Below, piece after piece: positions 25,151-34,519 of a stretch of DNA of 64,000 nt. Origin of the DNA: JAWPMT01 sp965267435. Lineage in GTDB: Bacteria; Bacteroidota; Bacteroidia; Cytophagales; Cyclobacteriaceae. Location: assembly GCA_965267435.1 (NCBI GenBank), contig OZ253960.1, positions 1,054,001-1,118,000 of the forward strand, written 5' to 3'. A program made the translations under genes and the position numbers. Positions within the stretch are counted from its first letter, which is position 1, and every line of letters starts with the position of its first letter. The notes under the pieces are model-generated. The model ran no database searches and was not told where the DNA came from. It saw only the letters and a list, made by a program, of their open reading frames with translations.

Positions 25151-26341
25151 ATGAAAGTTGGGTCAACCATACTGAGAAACTTTCTGGAATCGCTTTGTCT
25201 CCCCACGCTTTTCCTGGTTGTCCTGACCAGTGCCATTGCCCCATCTTGTCGCGATGACGTTGACATCATCGTTCCGGAAGCGGGCTATGATTGGCCCTCT
25301 CAGAGCAGGGACTACTGGCCCACGGACGGTTGGGAGCTGGCCTCACTAGAAGATCATGCGATCGATCGAGCTAAAATGGGATTAGCCGATGAGTTTGCTG
25401 AGAACGACGCATTATCAAGGGCCGTGCTGGTCATCAAGGATGGCTATCTCGTCTTTGAGAGATACTATCATGGTGGGGGTATCGATGAAAGTACCAACCT
25501 GCATTCTGTCACCAAGAGTTTTAGTTCGGCCCTGGTGGGATTGCTCGTAGACGATGGTCTTGTGAATAGCACCAGTCAGAAAATGGTCGATTTGATGCCT
25601 GGCTACCCAGAGTTTGAGGGGATCAGACTGCACCACGCCCTGACTCATACGACCGGACTATCTTGGTTGGAAGAGGGGTGGCCATGGGAAAACTGGGTGG
25701 CGTCGGACGATTGGGTGGATGAAGCGTTGTCAAGGGGCTTTGTGGCTCCGCCGGGGAAGGGGTTTAAGTACAGTTCCGCCAATTCGCATTTTCTTACTTC
25801 CCTGGTCTATGATCAAACGGGTACTTTCCCGGGAGAAATCGCAAAGGAGCGACTCTTTGATCCACTGGGTATTCCTTTTGAGGTTTTCGATAAGCCTGTT
25901 GCCTATCGCCGGTGGAGAGACTACGTGCAACCGTTGTCTCAGAGTTGGAGGAGGGACACACGAGGCATCGAAATAGGGGCCACCTGCCTCTACCTGACGG
26001 CGAGGGATATGGCCAAGTTTGGCTTTTTGTACCTCAATCGAGGATTCTGGGACGGCGAACAAGTAATTCCAGAGGATTGGGTGACCGCCTCGACACAGGA
26101 ACACGTCACGGATATTTACGGCCGATACAGCTACGGCTATCAATGGTGGATCACTCGGGTCGCTGGCCAGCCGGCATTCCTTGCCAGTGGTTTTGGAGGT
26201 CAGATCATCGGTGTGATTCCCTCCCTGGACCTGGTAGTGGTATTGAAGTACGATGCGCTGGATCCTGTGCATCCCAAACCCGGCACCGCACATGATGACA
26301 TGCATTTGTTTGAGTTGGTGGCTCGTGCGGTGGAGGACTGA
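25151..26341 (+). CDS. exported beta-lactamase-fold serine hydrolase
   Basis: 396 residues from the ATG at 25151, which starts a signal sequence with a possible lipobox Cys33; the open frame continues 33 codons upstream without signal character. SxxK is SVTK at 119-122 (LHSVTKSFSSALVG) and the second motif is YSS at 207-209. The ALTHTTGLSW and YGYQWWITRVAGQPAFLASGFGGQ stretches are typical of the 6-aminohexanoate-dimer hydrolase/EstB-like branch. Probably a periplasmic esterase or amidase. Independent of the gene downstream, which has its own promoter-like element. Confidence 0.85.
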   Translation: MKVGSTILRNFLESLCLPTLFLVVLTSAIAPSCRDDVDIIVPEAGYDWPSQSRDYWPTDGWELASLEDHAIDRAKMGLADEFAENDALSRAVLVIKDGYLVFERYYHGGGIDESTNLHSVTKSFSSALVGLLVDDGLVNSTSQKMVDLMPGYPEFEGIRLHHALTHTTGLSWLEEGWPWENWVASDDWVDEALSRGFVAPPGKGFKYSSANSHFLTSLVYDQTGTFPGEIAKERLFDPLGIPFEVFDKPVAYRRWRDYVQPLSQSWRRDTRGIEIGATCLYLTARDMAKFGFLYLNRGFWDGEQVIPEDWVTASTQEHVTDIYGRYSYGYQWWITRVAGQPAFLASGFGGQIIGVIPSLDLVVVLKYDALDPVHPKPGTAHDDMHLFELVARAVED

Positions 26342-26355
26342 TCAAATCTCCAACT

Positions 26356-26386
26356 TTGTCGTATTTGCCAACCTTCTGCTAATTTG
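26356..26386 (+). promoter_or_regulatory. Bacteroidota-type promoter before the M20 peptidase gene
   Basis: TTG (26356-26358, within TTTG) is followed after 21 bases by TAATTTG (26380-26386), close to the phylum's -33 TTTG / -7 TAnnTTTG pattern. It lies 35 bases before the start codon and after the stop of the preceding gene. Confidence 0.4.
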
Positions 26387-26420
26387 GTAGTTCGGTGAAC
26401 AGGAGAACCTAACCCAATCC

Positions 26421-27947
26421 ATGAAGAATTCACAACCTCTACTGACCCTCACACTTTGCCTGACTTATTTCATTCTACCTATCGTTTCCCACGCCCAAAG
26501 CGACTGGGACAAGGCCATCATGAACGAGCTGCCAGCGGTGCTAGAGAAACACCGGGCATTTGTCTCGTTGCCCAATGTCGCATCTGTTGAAGCCGACATG
26601 TACAAAAACATTGAGTTTGTCCGACCGGAATTTGAGCAGTTGGGGTTCTCCGTGCGGCTATTGGAGTCGGAGTCACTGCCGGTTTTCCTTGCGGAGAAAT
26701 TCGTCGACGCGGATGCAAAAACGATCCTTTTCTATTTGCATCTGGATGGCCAGGCCGTGAATCCTGAGAACTGGGATCAGCCTGACCCCTTTGTTCCGGT
26801 GCTGAAAGAGCAAAACAACGAAGGAGACTGGGACATCATTGATTGGAGCAAGATCAAGGGAGACATCGATCCGGAGTGGCGGATTTTTGGCCGTGCGGCG
26901 GCGGATGACAAAGGACCGATTACGATGATGTTGACGGCTATTAGGTTGCTTCAGCAGGAGGGGACTGAATTGCAGTACAATGTCAAGATCATGCTGGACC
27001 TCCAGGAAGAGGCCGGCTCCCATGGATTCCTTTCCACTTTGGAGAAGTACAAAGAGGACTATGCTGCCGATTACATGGTCATCATGGATGGTCCCGCCCA
27101 CAATACCAACCGACCGACGTTGACCTTCGGCTGCAGAGGCATTGCTACTTGCTCGATCACCGTCTACGGGGCGAAGACCCCGCAGCACAGTGGACACTAC
27201 GGGAACTACGCTCCCAATCCCGTCTTCACGCTGTCGCATCTATTGGCAAGTATGAAAAACGACGCTGGTCGTGTGCTGATCGAAGGGTACTACGATGGCA
27301 TTGAGATGACACCGGACGTGACGACGCTACTCGAGAACGTACCCGATAAGGAGGAGGACATCCAAAGAGGCATCGGTATCGCGATCCCAGACGATGTGGG
27401 CAATGGCTATCAGGAGTCGCTTCAGTATCCCTCACTCAATGTGCGTCATATCGAAACATCGTGGAAGGGTCCGGGGCTCAAGACGGTGATACCGGAAGTA
27501 GTGACCGCCCATATCGACGTACGTTTGGTGCAAGAAACTGATGGGTCAAAGCAAATTGAGAAGGTCAGAGCGCACGTCGAGAAGCAAGGGTTTCTGGTGC
27601 TGGACAGAGACCCGACGGATGAAGAACGGCTCAGCCATCGCAAGATCGCCAAATTCGAAAGCAACCGGAGCGTCAATGCCTTCAGGACAGACATGAATGC
27701 TCCCATAGGGCAGCAGCTGATCGGAGCGTTGGAAAAGTCTTTTGGCGAGCCGCCCGTGAGCATCCGTACAATGGGAGGGACCGTGCCGATCATTCCAGCC
27801 ATCAATACGCTTCAGATCCCCGCCATCATTGTGCCGATGGTCAATATGGATAACAACCAACACAACCCCAATGAGAACTTGCGCATCGGCAACATGATCC
27901 AGGGCATCAAGGTCTGCATGACCGTGTTGACGATGGAATTGGAGTAG
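26421..27947 (+). CDS. exported M20-family metallopeptidase
   Basis: 508 residues with a signal peptide (about 1-25, VSHAQ). Di-zinc M20 core: His107-x-Asp109 in YLHLDGQ, bridging Asp162 in AAADDKGP, general base Glu196 and ligand Glu197 in LQEEAGSHG, Asp223 in IMDGP, and a C-terminal VPMVNMDNNQHNPNENLRIG with the last His ligand. A lid domain lies between (about 240-385). Close to the carboxypeptidase/dipeptidase branch that includes cytosolic non-specific dipeptidase-like proteins, but here exported. Followed 9 bases later by a lipoprotein gene, so likely an operon. Confidence 0.88.
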   Translation: MKNSQPLLTLTLCLTYFILPIVSHAQSDWDKAIMNELPAVLEKHRAFVSLPNVASVEADMYKNIEFVRPEFEQLGFSVRLLESESLPVFLAEKFVDADAKTILFYLHLDGQAVNPENWDQPDPFVPVLKEQNNEGDWDIIDWSKIKGDIDPEWRIFGRAAADDKGPITMMLTAIRLLQQEGTELQYNVKIMLDLQEEAGSHGFLSTLEKYKEDYAADYMVIMDGPAHNTNRPTLTFGCRGIATCSITVYGAKTPQHSGHYGNYAPNPVFTLSHLLASMKNDAGRVLIEGYYDGIEMTPDVTTLLENVPDKEEDIQRGIGIAIPDDVGNGYQESLQYPSLNVRHIETSWKGPGLKTVIPEVVTAHIDVRLVQETDGSKQIEKVRAHVEKQGFLVLDRDPTDEERLSHRKIAKFESNRSVNAFRTDMNAPIGQQLIGALEKSFGEPPVSIRTMGGTVPIIPAINTLQIPAIIVPMVNMDNNQHNPNENLRIGNMIQGIKVCMTVLTMELE

Positions 27948-27956
27948 CTTGAGACT

Positions 27957-29729
27957 ATGAGGAATTCAAAGACAAGTCAACTATTTTCACTCTTCCTGGT
28001 GATTGTCCAATTTGGGTGCCATGTGCCGAATGACACAGACACCGACGCTCCCCTCATCCGCGGCTGGAATATCCTGTCCAATGACGTTGCAAGTGGGGTA
28101 AGAGCCCTTGACAAGTCCAGTGACTATGGCATCAACCATCTGCAGTTGTCCCACCATCTCATCATGGACCTAAAGGACGTTCGCGATGCTGAGCGACTTG
28201 CCAGTACCAGGCAACTTGTCGATGAAGCGCACAACGCGGGCATCGAGAAAGTACTGGTTTGGGACCATGCCCTTTACGAGATGGAATATTACCCAGACCG
28301 ATTCAAGAATGAAGATGGACTTATCAACCTCGATGATCCGAGCTTCTGGCAATGGATCAAAGCGGACTACCGATCTATGTTGGATTCGTTGACAGCCATA
28401 GACGGGATCATTCTGACTTTCATTGAGACGGGAGCGCATGTAGAAGACCAGTACTCTGAGGTGTGGCAAACTCCAGCAGAAAAGCTAGCCAATATGGTCG
28501 ACTCGGTAGCAAGCGTCATCATCGATGAGCGAGGGTTGGAATTGTATATCAGGACTTTCATGTACCACAAGGAGGAACTGGAGGCCATGCTGGGCTGTGT
28601 GAACCTGGTGCAGCACCCGGAGGTGAAAATCATGACGAAGGAGGTGCCACATGACTTCTTTTTGACCCATCCTGTCTCGGACTTCGTCAATCAGTTTGAC
28701 AAGGACGTGATCATGGAATTTGACCTCGGCCACGAGTACCATGGTCAGGGTGTGATCGCGAGCATCCTGCCAGAGATCACGGTGGAGCGATGGAAATACT
28801 ATTCCCAGTTGGATAATGTCATCGGTTATGTCGCGCGGTCCGATCGCTACGGGACCACTCAGAATGTTGGGAGGGCAACTGAGGTGAATCTGTACGCCCT
28901 CAAGCGCATTACCGAAGACACTAGTCTTACCGCTGAGGCGATCGTCGAAGACTTCATTGCTAAAAAGTACGGTAGCGAGGCCCTGGAGTCGCTGTTGCCG
29001 GTATTTCTGGAGACGGATGACATCACGCTATCAGTGTATTACACGCTAGGGCTACACATGAATCGTCACAGCCGGTTTGAGTTTGACTACGCATCCATTT
29101 ATGGTCGCCATTGTAGTGGAAAATGGTTGGAGAATCCAGTGGTCAGGCTAGGTCATGGTGTTGACAAGGAACTGCACTACTGGAAGGATGTGGTCGAACA
29201 CCTGGCACCAGGCCGGCATAAGGCAAAAACAAGAGAGGACGGCCGGATCACAACCTTGTATCGCGAGGCACCCTGGGTGATCGACAATGGCTGGGTGACA
29301 CCGGAAGATCGAATGAACGAGGAGTACCTGCGGGCGCTGCTGAAAGAGAAGGAGTACGGTGTGGGTAAGGCCCAGTGGGCGCTTGACCGAATACAACGCG
29401 CCGGGCAAATGGTTACTGACCGGTCGGCTTATGAGGAACTGCTCCAGTTGTACGAGAGGACCTACCTGACTGCCCAGCTATACCGGGCTGGGGCCAAGGC
29501 CTATTTTGGCTACAGGACACGACTGAATGATCCTGGCAATGACTGGGCAATGACAATTGCGAAAGAAGGTATTGCCGAGATTGAAAGTGTTGTTGAGGAA
29601 ATGCGGTCCTATCCCTATCCCGGACCGGTAGGGCAGTTTTCATGGTTAAACGATACCAATAGAGCACTGGTGATGGTGGAGAATATCACCAAGGGTTGGG
29701 ATGTTTATGGAGGTCGAAAATTGCAGTGA
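27957..29729 (+). CDS. exported protein, probable TIM-barrel glycoside hydrolase-like
   Basis: 590 residues with a signal, possibly a lipoprotein (Cys21). The N-terminal two-thirds alternates strands and helices as in a TIM barrel (GINHLQLSHHLIMD, IEKVLVWDHALYEMEYYP, IDGIILTFIETGAHVEDQYSE, VIMEFDLGHEYHGQG), with a possible acidic pair in ILTFIETGAH and MEFDLGHE. The C-terminal part is helical. It resembles alpha-glucuronidase (GH67)-like proteins in layout, but I cannot place it in a CAZy family. Gap of 9 bases from the peptidase gene. Confidence 0.5.
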   Translation: MRNSKTSQLFSLFLVIVQFGCHVPNDTDTDAPLIRGWNILSNDVASGVRALDKSSDYGINHLQLSHHLIMDLKDVRDAERLASTRQLVDEAHNAGIEKVLVWDHALYEMEYYPDRFKNEDGLINLDDPSFWQWIKADYRSMLDSLTAIDGIILTFIETGAHVEDQYSEVWQTPAEKLANMVDSVASVIIDERGLELYIRTFMYHKEELEAMLGCVNLVQHPEVKIMTKEVPHDFFLTHPVSDFVNQFDKDVIMEFDLGHEYHGQGVIASILPEITVERWKYYSQLDNVIGYVARSDRYGTTQNVGRATEVNLYALKRITEDTSLTAEAIVEDFIAKKYGSEALESLLPVFLETDDITLSVYYTLGLHMNRHSRFEFDYASIYGRHCSGKWLENPVVRLGHGVDKELHYWKDVVEHLAPGRHKAKTREDGRITTLYREAPWVIDNGWVTPEDRMNEEYLRALLKEKEYGVGKAQWALDRIQRAGQMVTDRSAYEELLQLYERTYLTAQLYRAGAKAYFGYRTRLNDPGNDWAMTIAKEGIAEIESVVEEMRSYPYPGPVGQFSWLNDTNRALVMVENITKGWDVYGGRKLQ

Positions 29730-29830
29730 TGAAGTGATGAGAGGCAGTGCATGACGAGCTTGTTGGCAAACGGCAATAAATTGTGAAAATCAGTAACTTG
29801 GAATAGCAAGTCACTAATCCATCCCTAATC

Positions 29831-31027
29831 ATGAAGACATACACCCTTTACATTATCCTTCTTTCTTTTCTCCTCTCATTTGTCAGCGATGGGGTCGCCC
29901 AGGTCACCGACCCGGATCGATTGGAACGATTCAAAAGAAATTCAGAAAGATGGGAGTCCAGAGGGTTGGCGGAGCCTTTCAAGGGGATTACCAGTGATGG
30001 CAATGTCACGGAAGGACTTTTTGAGATCAAGTCGACCGGAGTTTCTACTGAACCCGTCCGTGAGGCGGCGATAGCCTTTCTGCAATCGCTTGATGCCGAC
30101 CAGCGTAGAAGTGCCAAGTTTGGCGTGGACGATGATGAGTGGCGAAAGTGGATGAATCAGCATTTCTACATTCGGCAAGGGGTCAGCTTTGTTGACATGT
30201 CAGAAGGGCAACGCGCGGCAGCATTTGGTCTTATGAGTGCGTCCCTGAGCGCCAAGGGGCTGCAATTGAGTAAGGACATCATGAAATTGAACCACACGCT
30301 CGGGGAGATCAACGACAACTTCCAGGAATACGGTGAGTGGCTTTACTGGATCACGATCATGGGTGAGCCGTCGGCGACCGAACCATGGGGCTGGCAAGTG
30401 GATGGACACCACCTGATTATCAATTATTTCGTCCTGGGTGATCAGGTCGTGATGACACCACTTTTCGTTGGGTCGGAGCCGGTTATCGCTGAAACCGGAA
30501 AGTACAAGGGAATTCAGATCCTGCAAGAGGAGCAGAATACCGGCCTGCAGATGCTCAGGGCACTGGATGATACACAAAGGAGTAAGGCCGTCATAGAGGT
30601 TTCCAAGGACGGGAACAATAACCTGACGGAGGCATTCAAAGACAATGTGGTGTTGGATTACGCCGGAGTGAGTGCTGCATCCTTCAATCGGGCACAAAAG
30701 GACCAGTTGCTGTCATTGATAAGGATGTATGTCGACAATATGGATGATGGGCATGCTAGAGTCAAAATGAGCGAGGTGGAAGAACATATCGATGATACCT
30801 GGTTTGCCTGGATAGGTGGGTACGATGACGATGCGGTCTATTATTACCGCATTCACAGTCCAGTCATCTTGATAGAGTTTGACCATCAAAAACCTGTAGC
30901 CACACGACAGCTATATGGAAGCAACGTGCACCGGCAGCATGTGCATGCCGTTGTACGGACACCCAATGGCAATGACTATGGCAAAGACCTTCTACGACAG
31001 CACTACGAGAAGCATCCACACGATTGA
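29831..31027 (+). CDS. exported DUF3500 protein
   Basis: 398 residues with a signal peptide (about 1-23, VAQ). The mature region follows the DUF3500 family: LQSLDADQRRSAKF, DDEWRKWMN, SEGQRAAAFGLMSASLSAKG, then ...YYYRIHSPVILIEFDHQ and the conserved ending RTPNGNDYGKDLLRQHYEKHPHD. The repeated His/Asp residues near the C-terminus hint at metal binding. The family's function is unknown to me. Single gene with its own gap upstream. Confidence 0.8.
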   Translation: MKTYTLYIILLSFLLSFVSDGVAQVTDPDRLERFKRNSERWESRGLAEPFKGITSDGNVTEGLFEIKSTGVSTEPVREAAIAFLQSLDADQRRSAKFGVDDDEWRKWMNQHFYIRQGVSFVDMSEGQRAAAFGLMSASLSAKGLQLSKDIMKLNHTLGEINDNFQEYGEWLYWITIMGEPSATEPWGWQVDGHHLIINYFVLGDQVVMTPLFVGSEPVIAETGKYKGIQILQEEQNTGLQMLRALDDTQRSKAVIEVSKDGNNNLTEAFKDNVVLDYAGVSAASFNRAQKDQLLSLIRMYVDNMDDGHARVKMSEVEEHIDDTWFAWIGGYDDDAVYYYRIHSPVILIEFDHQKPVATRQLYGSNVHRQHVHAVVRTPNGNDYGKDLLRQHYEKHPHD

Positions 31028-31113
31028 CAAGTAATATCTTCAGGCGGGGGCCATTTGAAATTTTCAACAGTCACTACCTTCACAAACCATAAATACAAAA
31101 CCCATCGTACCCA

Positions 31114-31776
31114 ATGCCCAGTACGGACATACAAGCACACTGCTGCGGAGCTGACAAGTTGTTTGACGCCAAGAGCGCAAAGAAGGAATACAAGAAGTAC
31201 CTGAAGAAAGGACCTGCCAAGGTGACCCGGAAGCTGATCGCACAATTGGGAAGCCAGGAGGTAGGGCAGACGCTCCTGGATGTTGGTGGTGGGATCGGTG
31301 CCATTCAGTGGTGGTTTCTGAAAAACGGAGGCCACGAAACCTATGGTGTTGACGCATCGTCGGGTTACACCGATATGGCCAAAGAACACGCCGCCCAGGA
31401 AAGTCTGACTGACCGGACCCATTACTTCGTTGGTGATATGACCGCGCATGCCGGGGATTTGCCTCAGGTAGATCATGTCACCCTGGACAAGGTCATTTGC
31501 TGCTATCCCGACTACAAGGCCCTCGTTAGTCTGGCATGTACAAAATCAAATCGGACCGTCTCATTAAGTTATCCAATGGATGGTTTCATTGCGCAGACAG
31601 TGCGCAGCATAGGGGTCATGGCCATCCGTCTTACTGGCAACCCTTTCAAACCATACATTCACCGAGTGACCGACGTGAGGGACCTTTTTGCCGAGAATGG
31701 CTTTGAGATCAGGACTCGCCAATTGAGCTTTCCCTGGCACATAGAGACCTATGCCAGGGGTAAGGATGCTCAGTAG
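31114..31776 (+). CDS. class I SAM-dependent methyltransferase
   Basis: 220 residues, cytoplasmic. SAM motif I is LLDVGGGIGAIQ (54-65), followed by the acidic YGVDASSGYTDMAKEHA and GDMTAHAGDLPQVDHVTLDKVICCYPDY. The pattern, including CCYPDY and the end VRDLFAENGFE, is similar to the group annotated as Mg-protoporphyrin O-methyltransferase-like in non-photosynthetic bacteria. The N-terminus contains CC (10-11). Substrate unknown. Confidence 0.75.
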   Translation: MPSTDIQAHCCGADKLFDAKSAKKEYKKYLKKGPAKVTRKLIAQLGSQEVGQTLLDVGGGIGAIQWWFLKNGGHETYGVDASSGYTDMAKEHAAQESLTDRTHYFVGDMTAHAGDLPQVDHVTLDKVICCYPDYKALVSLACTKSNRTVSLSYPMDGFIAQTVRSIGVMAIRLTGNPFKPYIHRVTDVRDLFAENGFEIRTRQLSFPWHIETYARGKDAQ

Positions 31777-31795
31777 AGAGGTAGGACCGCAGAAA

Positions 31796-32455
31796 TTAGC
31801 GACCTGACCTTTCCTCGATATCTCGGAGGACCGTACTGATTGTGGTCAAAGGTTTGAAATGAATGTTGGACATGTCAAACTTGCTCGGAACCGTCTCTTC
31901 GTAGGCATAGAGAGGTACATTTAAACTACTGAGGTTGTTGTACCACTTCAGGTCCCAACGATCTTCCTTCCACAATTGCCCGTTGATGACGGTCGTGCTC
32001 GCCAGCAGTGAGGAAGACCCGTATGTCCACCAAAAGGCCACTTCCTGTCCCGCCTCGAGTCCCACAAGGTGAAACTTTTGATGGGGCTTTCCGTGCGATT
32101 TACGCACCGATTTCAAAAGATCATTGAAGGCGTGATGAATGGGGTGTGTACCCCAGCCATCCTTGCCCATTGGCACTTTGGGGACTATGAGGATCGTCCG
32201 GCTTAGATCAATGGACGCTAAGGAGGCCATGGTTTCATCCCACGCTTCATCAGTCTTATGCGTCTCACAATGGAGTGCGACGATCTCATGTTGTTGAGAG
32301 CGGTCGAAATCGACAGGGAGGAGCAAGGCGTACTCAAACTTGATGCCGTTAAAGGCCTTAAACTCATGTACACTGTATCTGTTAGAAGATACAAACCCAG
32401 TCGTCATCACTGCAGCCAGGCCTAAAAGGGTGATGGATAAAATGAAAGATTTCAT
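31796..32455 (-). CDS. exported protein, possibly a degenerate alpha/beta hydrolase
   Basis: 219 residues with a signal peptide. The pattern YALLLPVDFDRS...EIVALHCETHK...RTILIVPKVP...FHLVGLEAGQEVAFWWTYGSS resembles an esterase (PHB-depolymerase-like) alpha/beta fold, but the nucleophile elbow reads GLEAGQ with no serine. It therefore may be an inactive or divergent member. It is divergent from the next gene. Confidence 0.45.
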   Translation of the reverse strand: MKSFILSITLLGLAAVMTTGFVSSNRYSVHEFKAFNGIKFEYALLLPVDFDRSQQHEIVALHCETHKTDEAWDETMASLASIDLSRTILIVPKVPMGKDGWGTHPIHHAFNDLLKSVRKSHGKPHQKFHLVGLEAGQEVAFWWTYGSSSLLASTTVINGQLWKEDRWDLKWYNNLSSLNVPLYAYEETVPSKFDMSNIHFKPLTTISTVLRDIEERSGR

Positions 32456-32626
32456 GCGTTACTCAAATTTTTGGATCGAATTTGTAGAATCTGGCTCGGT
32501 GGTGAGAACTAAAAGTGATGGCACGTTGGGAATTGGATGAGTGGTTGAGGACAAGGCCACAGCTCAAACTCTTCCTTATCGGTTACATTATGCTATTTTG
32601 GTCCACGCTTTCAATTCAACCAATTC

Positions 32627-34339
32627 ATGCATTCAGTTGAAATGCCGACATATGCACTCGCCAGAAGGAGACATTTGCCACCATTGAGACGTGCCATTCT
32701 CTTCACAATTGGTGGCATTCTTTGCGCTTGCGGCGGTAGTCCTAAAGAGGGTGCATCCATGCAGGAACCACTCGTGGCTGAAGAGCGGAGGGACCCAAAA
32801 GAATGGGTTATTAGCAGGGCCAGTTACAAAGACAAGCTGATGGGTTTTTGGCTTGGCGGCTGCATTGCCAACTGGACAGGGCTGCCTACAGAAAACAGAA
32901 GAACGGAATTTCCCTTCTTTACAGATTCGGATTTTGGCGAAGGCAAATATGACTATGTCCTCGATCAGAATCCATGGGGTGCCGATGACGACACCGACAT
33001 AGAGTATGTTTATCAGTATGCCATGGAGGCTAATGACAGCTACCTGCTTTCAGGTGCGCAAATAAGCCGAGCATGGCAAGATCACATAGGCTTGCCTCTC
33101 CTGTGGGTTTCCAACCTCTCCGCGCTCGGTCAAATGCAAAACGGGGCCATTCCACCAGCTACTTCCGACCCAGCTAATAACCCTATGTGGGACATGATCG
33201 ATGCGCAATTGACGACTGAGATATTTGGGGCACTCGCCCCGGGCAGGCCCGATGTAGCATTGAAGATAGGGCATCTTCCGGTTCGGACCACAGCCTATCT
33301 CCACTCCGAGTGGGCGGCGGAGTTTTACATCATCATGCATGCCCTTGCTCCTGTTGTAGACAAGTCCTTGACCCGCAAAGCACAGGTGATATGGATGGCA
33401 GAACAAGCGCGAAAGCATGTGCCGGATTGGTCTTACATCGCTGATATGTATGATTTTGTCAAAGGTGCTTATGAGGACAACCCGGATAGGGACGATTGGG
33501 AACAGACTCGGGATGAAGTGGCCAGGCGTTACCAATATCAGAATTCCGCTGGTTACCAATACAAGTATCCCTGGGATGCGGGGATCAATTTTGCAGCATC
33601 CATCGTCAGTCTTCTTTACGGCGAAGGGGATTACAAGAGGACGATCCGAATTGGGGCCATGTGCGGTTGGGACTCGGATAACCCAACGGCAACGTGGGGT
33701 GGGCTACTCGGTTTACTCTATGGCTTTGAGGAATTGCAAATGCATTTTGGTAAATCCGATTTTTCCACGAAGTACAACATCGCCCGGACCCGATTCAACC
33801 TTCCCAAGCCAGTTGACGATTTCGTAGACATGGCTGACCGCGGTATCCAGATTATTGATGACATTGTAGTGAAAGAGATGGCGGGAACTCTGGACGACAA
33901 CCAATGGATCATCCCAGCAATGCGCGCGCCACTCAAACCAACGCCCGTGCCAAGAACGACCGTGCCCTGGATCACGATCGAGGACAACGATCCGCGTTGG
34001 GTGTATGAAGGTTTTGAGACGACCTATGAAAACTGGAATGCCTCGGGGGCGTACCTAACCCGGGGCTATGCGAATTGTCGGGCGCAACTCACCTTTACGG
34101 GGAGTGCAGTACAGTACTATGCCTATCGTAGTCCAAACGGGGGCACGGTCTCGATCATCCTCGATGCCAAGTCCTATGGTGAGTATAGCCTCGAAAACCA
34201 CGTCAGCCCACATGGGCAATACTATGTGAAGGTCTTCGAAAAGCTGGATCTCCCTTTCGGCGACCATACGATCCAAATCATTGGCGACGACCAGCAGACG
34301 GAGAAGACTATCGATATGCTATCTATCATTAGTCATTGA
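32627..34339 (+). CDS. exported ADP-ribosylglycohydrolase-like lipoprotein
   Basis: 570 residues. Arg-rich n-region, then a hydrophobic stretch and lipobox LCAC with Cys35, so the protein is membrane-anchored outside the cytoplasm; a second ATG at residue 6 is also possible. The ADP-ribosylglycohydrolase (ARH/DraG) helical fold begins at about 65: DKLMGFWLGGCIANWTGLP, metal-site GADDDTDIEYVY, and the C-terminal CGWDSDNPTATWGGLLGLLYG. Known members remove ADP-ribose from proteins using two Mg ions; an exported one is odd. The last 120 residues are a beta-rich domain like a sugar-binding module (GSAVQYYAYRSPNGGTVSII). Confidence 0.8.
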   Translation: MHSVEMPTYALARRRHLPPLRRAILFTIGGILCACGGSPKEGASMQEPLVAEERRDPKEWVISRASYKDKLMGFWLGGCIANWTGLPTENRRTEFPFFTDSDFGEGKYDYVLDQNPWGADDDTDIEYVYQYAMEANDSYLLSGAQISRAWQDHIGLPLLWVSNLSALGQMQNGAIPPATSDPANNPMWDMIDAQLTTEIFGALAPGRPDVALKIGHLPVRTTAYLHSEWAAEFYIIMHALAPVVDKSLTRKAQVIWMAEQARKHVPDWSYIADMYDFVKGAYEDNPDRDDWEQTRDEVARRYQYQNSAGYQYKYPWDAGINFAASIVSLLYGEGDYKRTIRIGAMCGWDSDNPTATWGGLLGLLYGFEELQMHFGKSDFSTKYNIARTRFNLPKPVDDFVDMADRGIQIIDDIVVKEMAGTLDDNQWIIPAMRAPLKPTPVPRTTVPWITIEDNDPRWVYEGFETTYENWNASGAYLTRGYANCRAQLTFTGSAVQYYAYRSPNGGTVSIILDAKSYGEYSLENHVSPHGQYYVKVFEKLDLPFGDHTIQIIGDDQQTEKTIDMLSIISH

Positions 34340-34519
34340 AGTATCAGAACTATCAGCTTCTGGGGATGTTGACACTCGTCATTTCCTCTTGCCTTGAATT
34401 TGCGATGGACAATGTTGATTCTCTGGTGTTCTCTGCTGCCGACGAGACGGCCGAGTTCAGTTCCATTAATGGTAAATTTGTAGTGCCTGGCATAACTTTA
34501 GTCAAGTAATCATGGCCCA

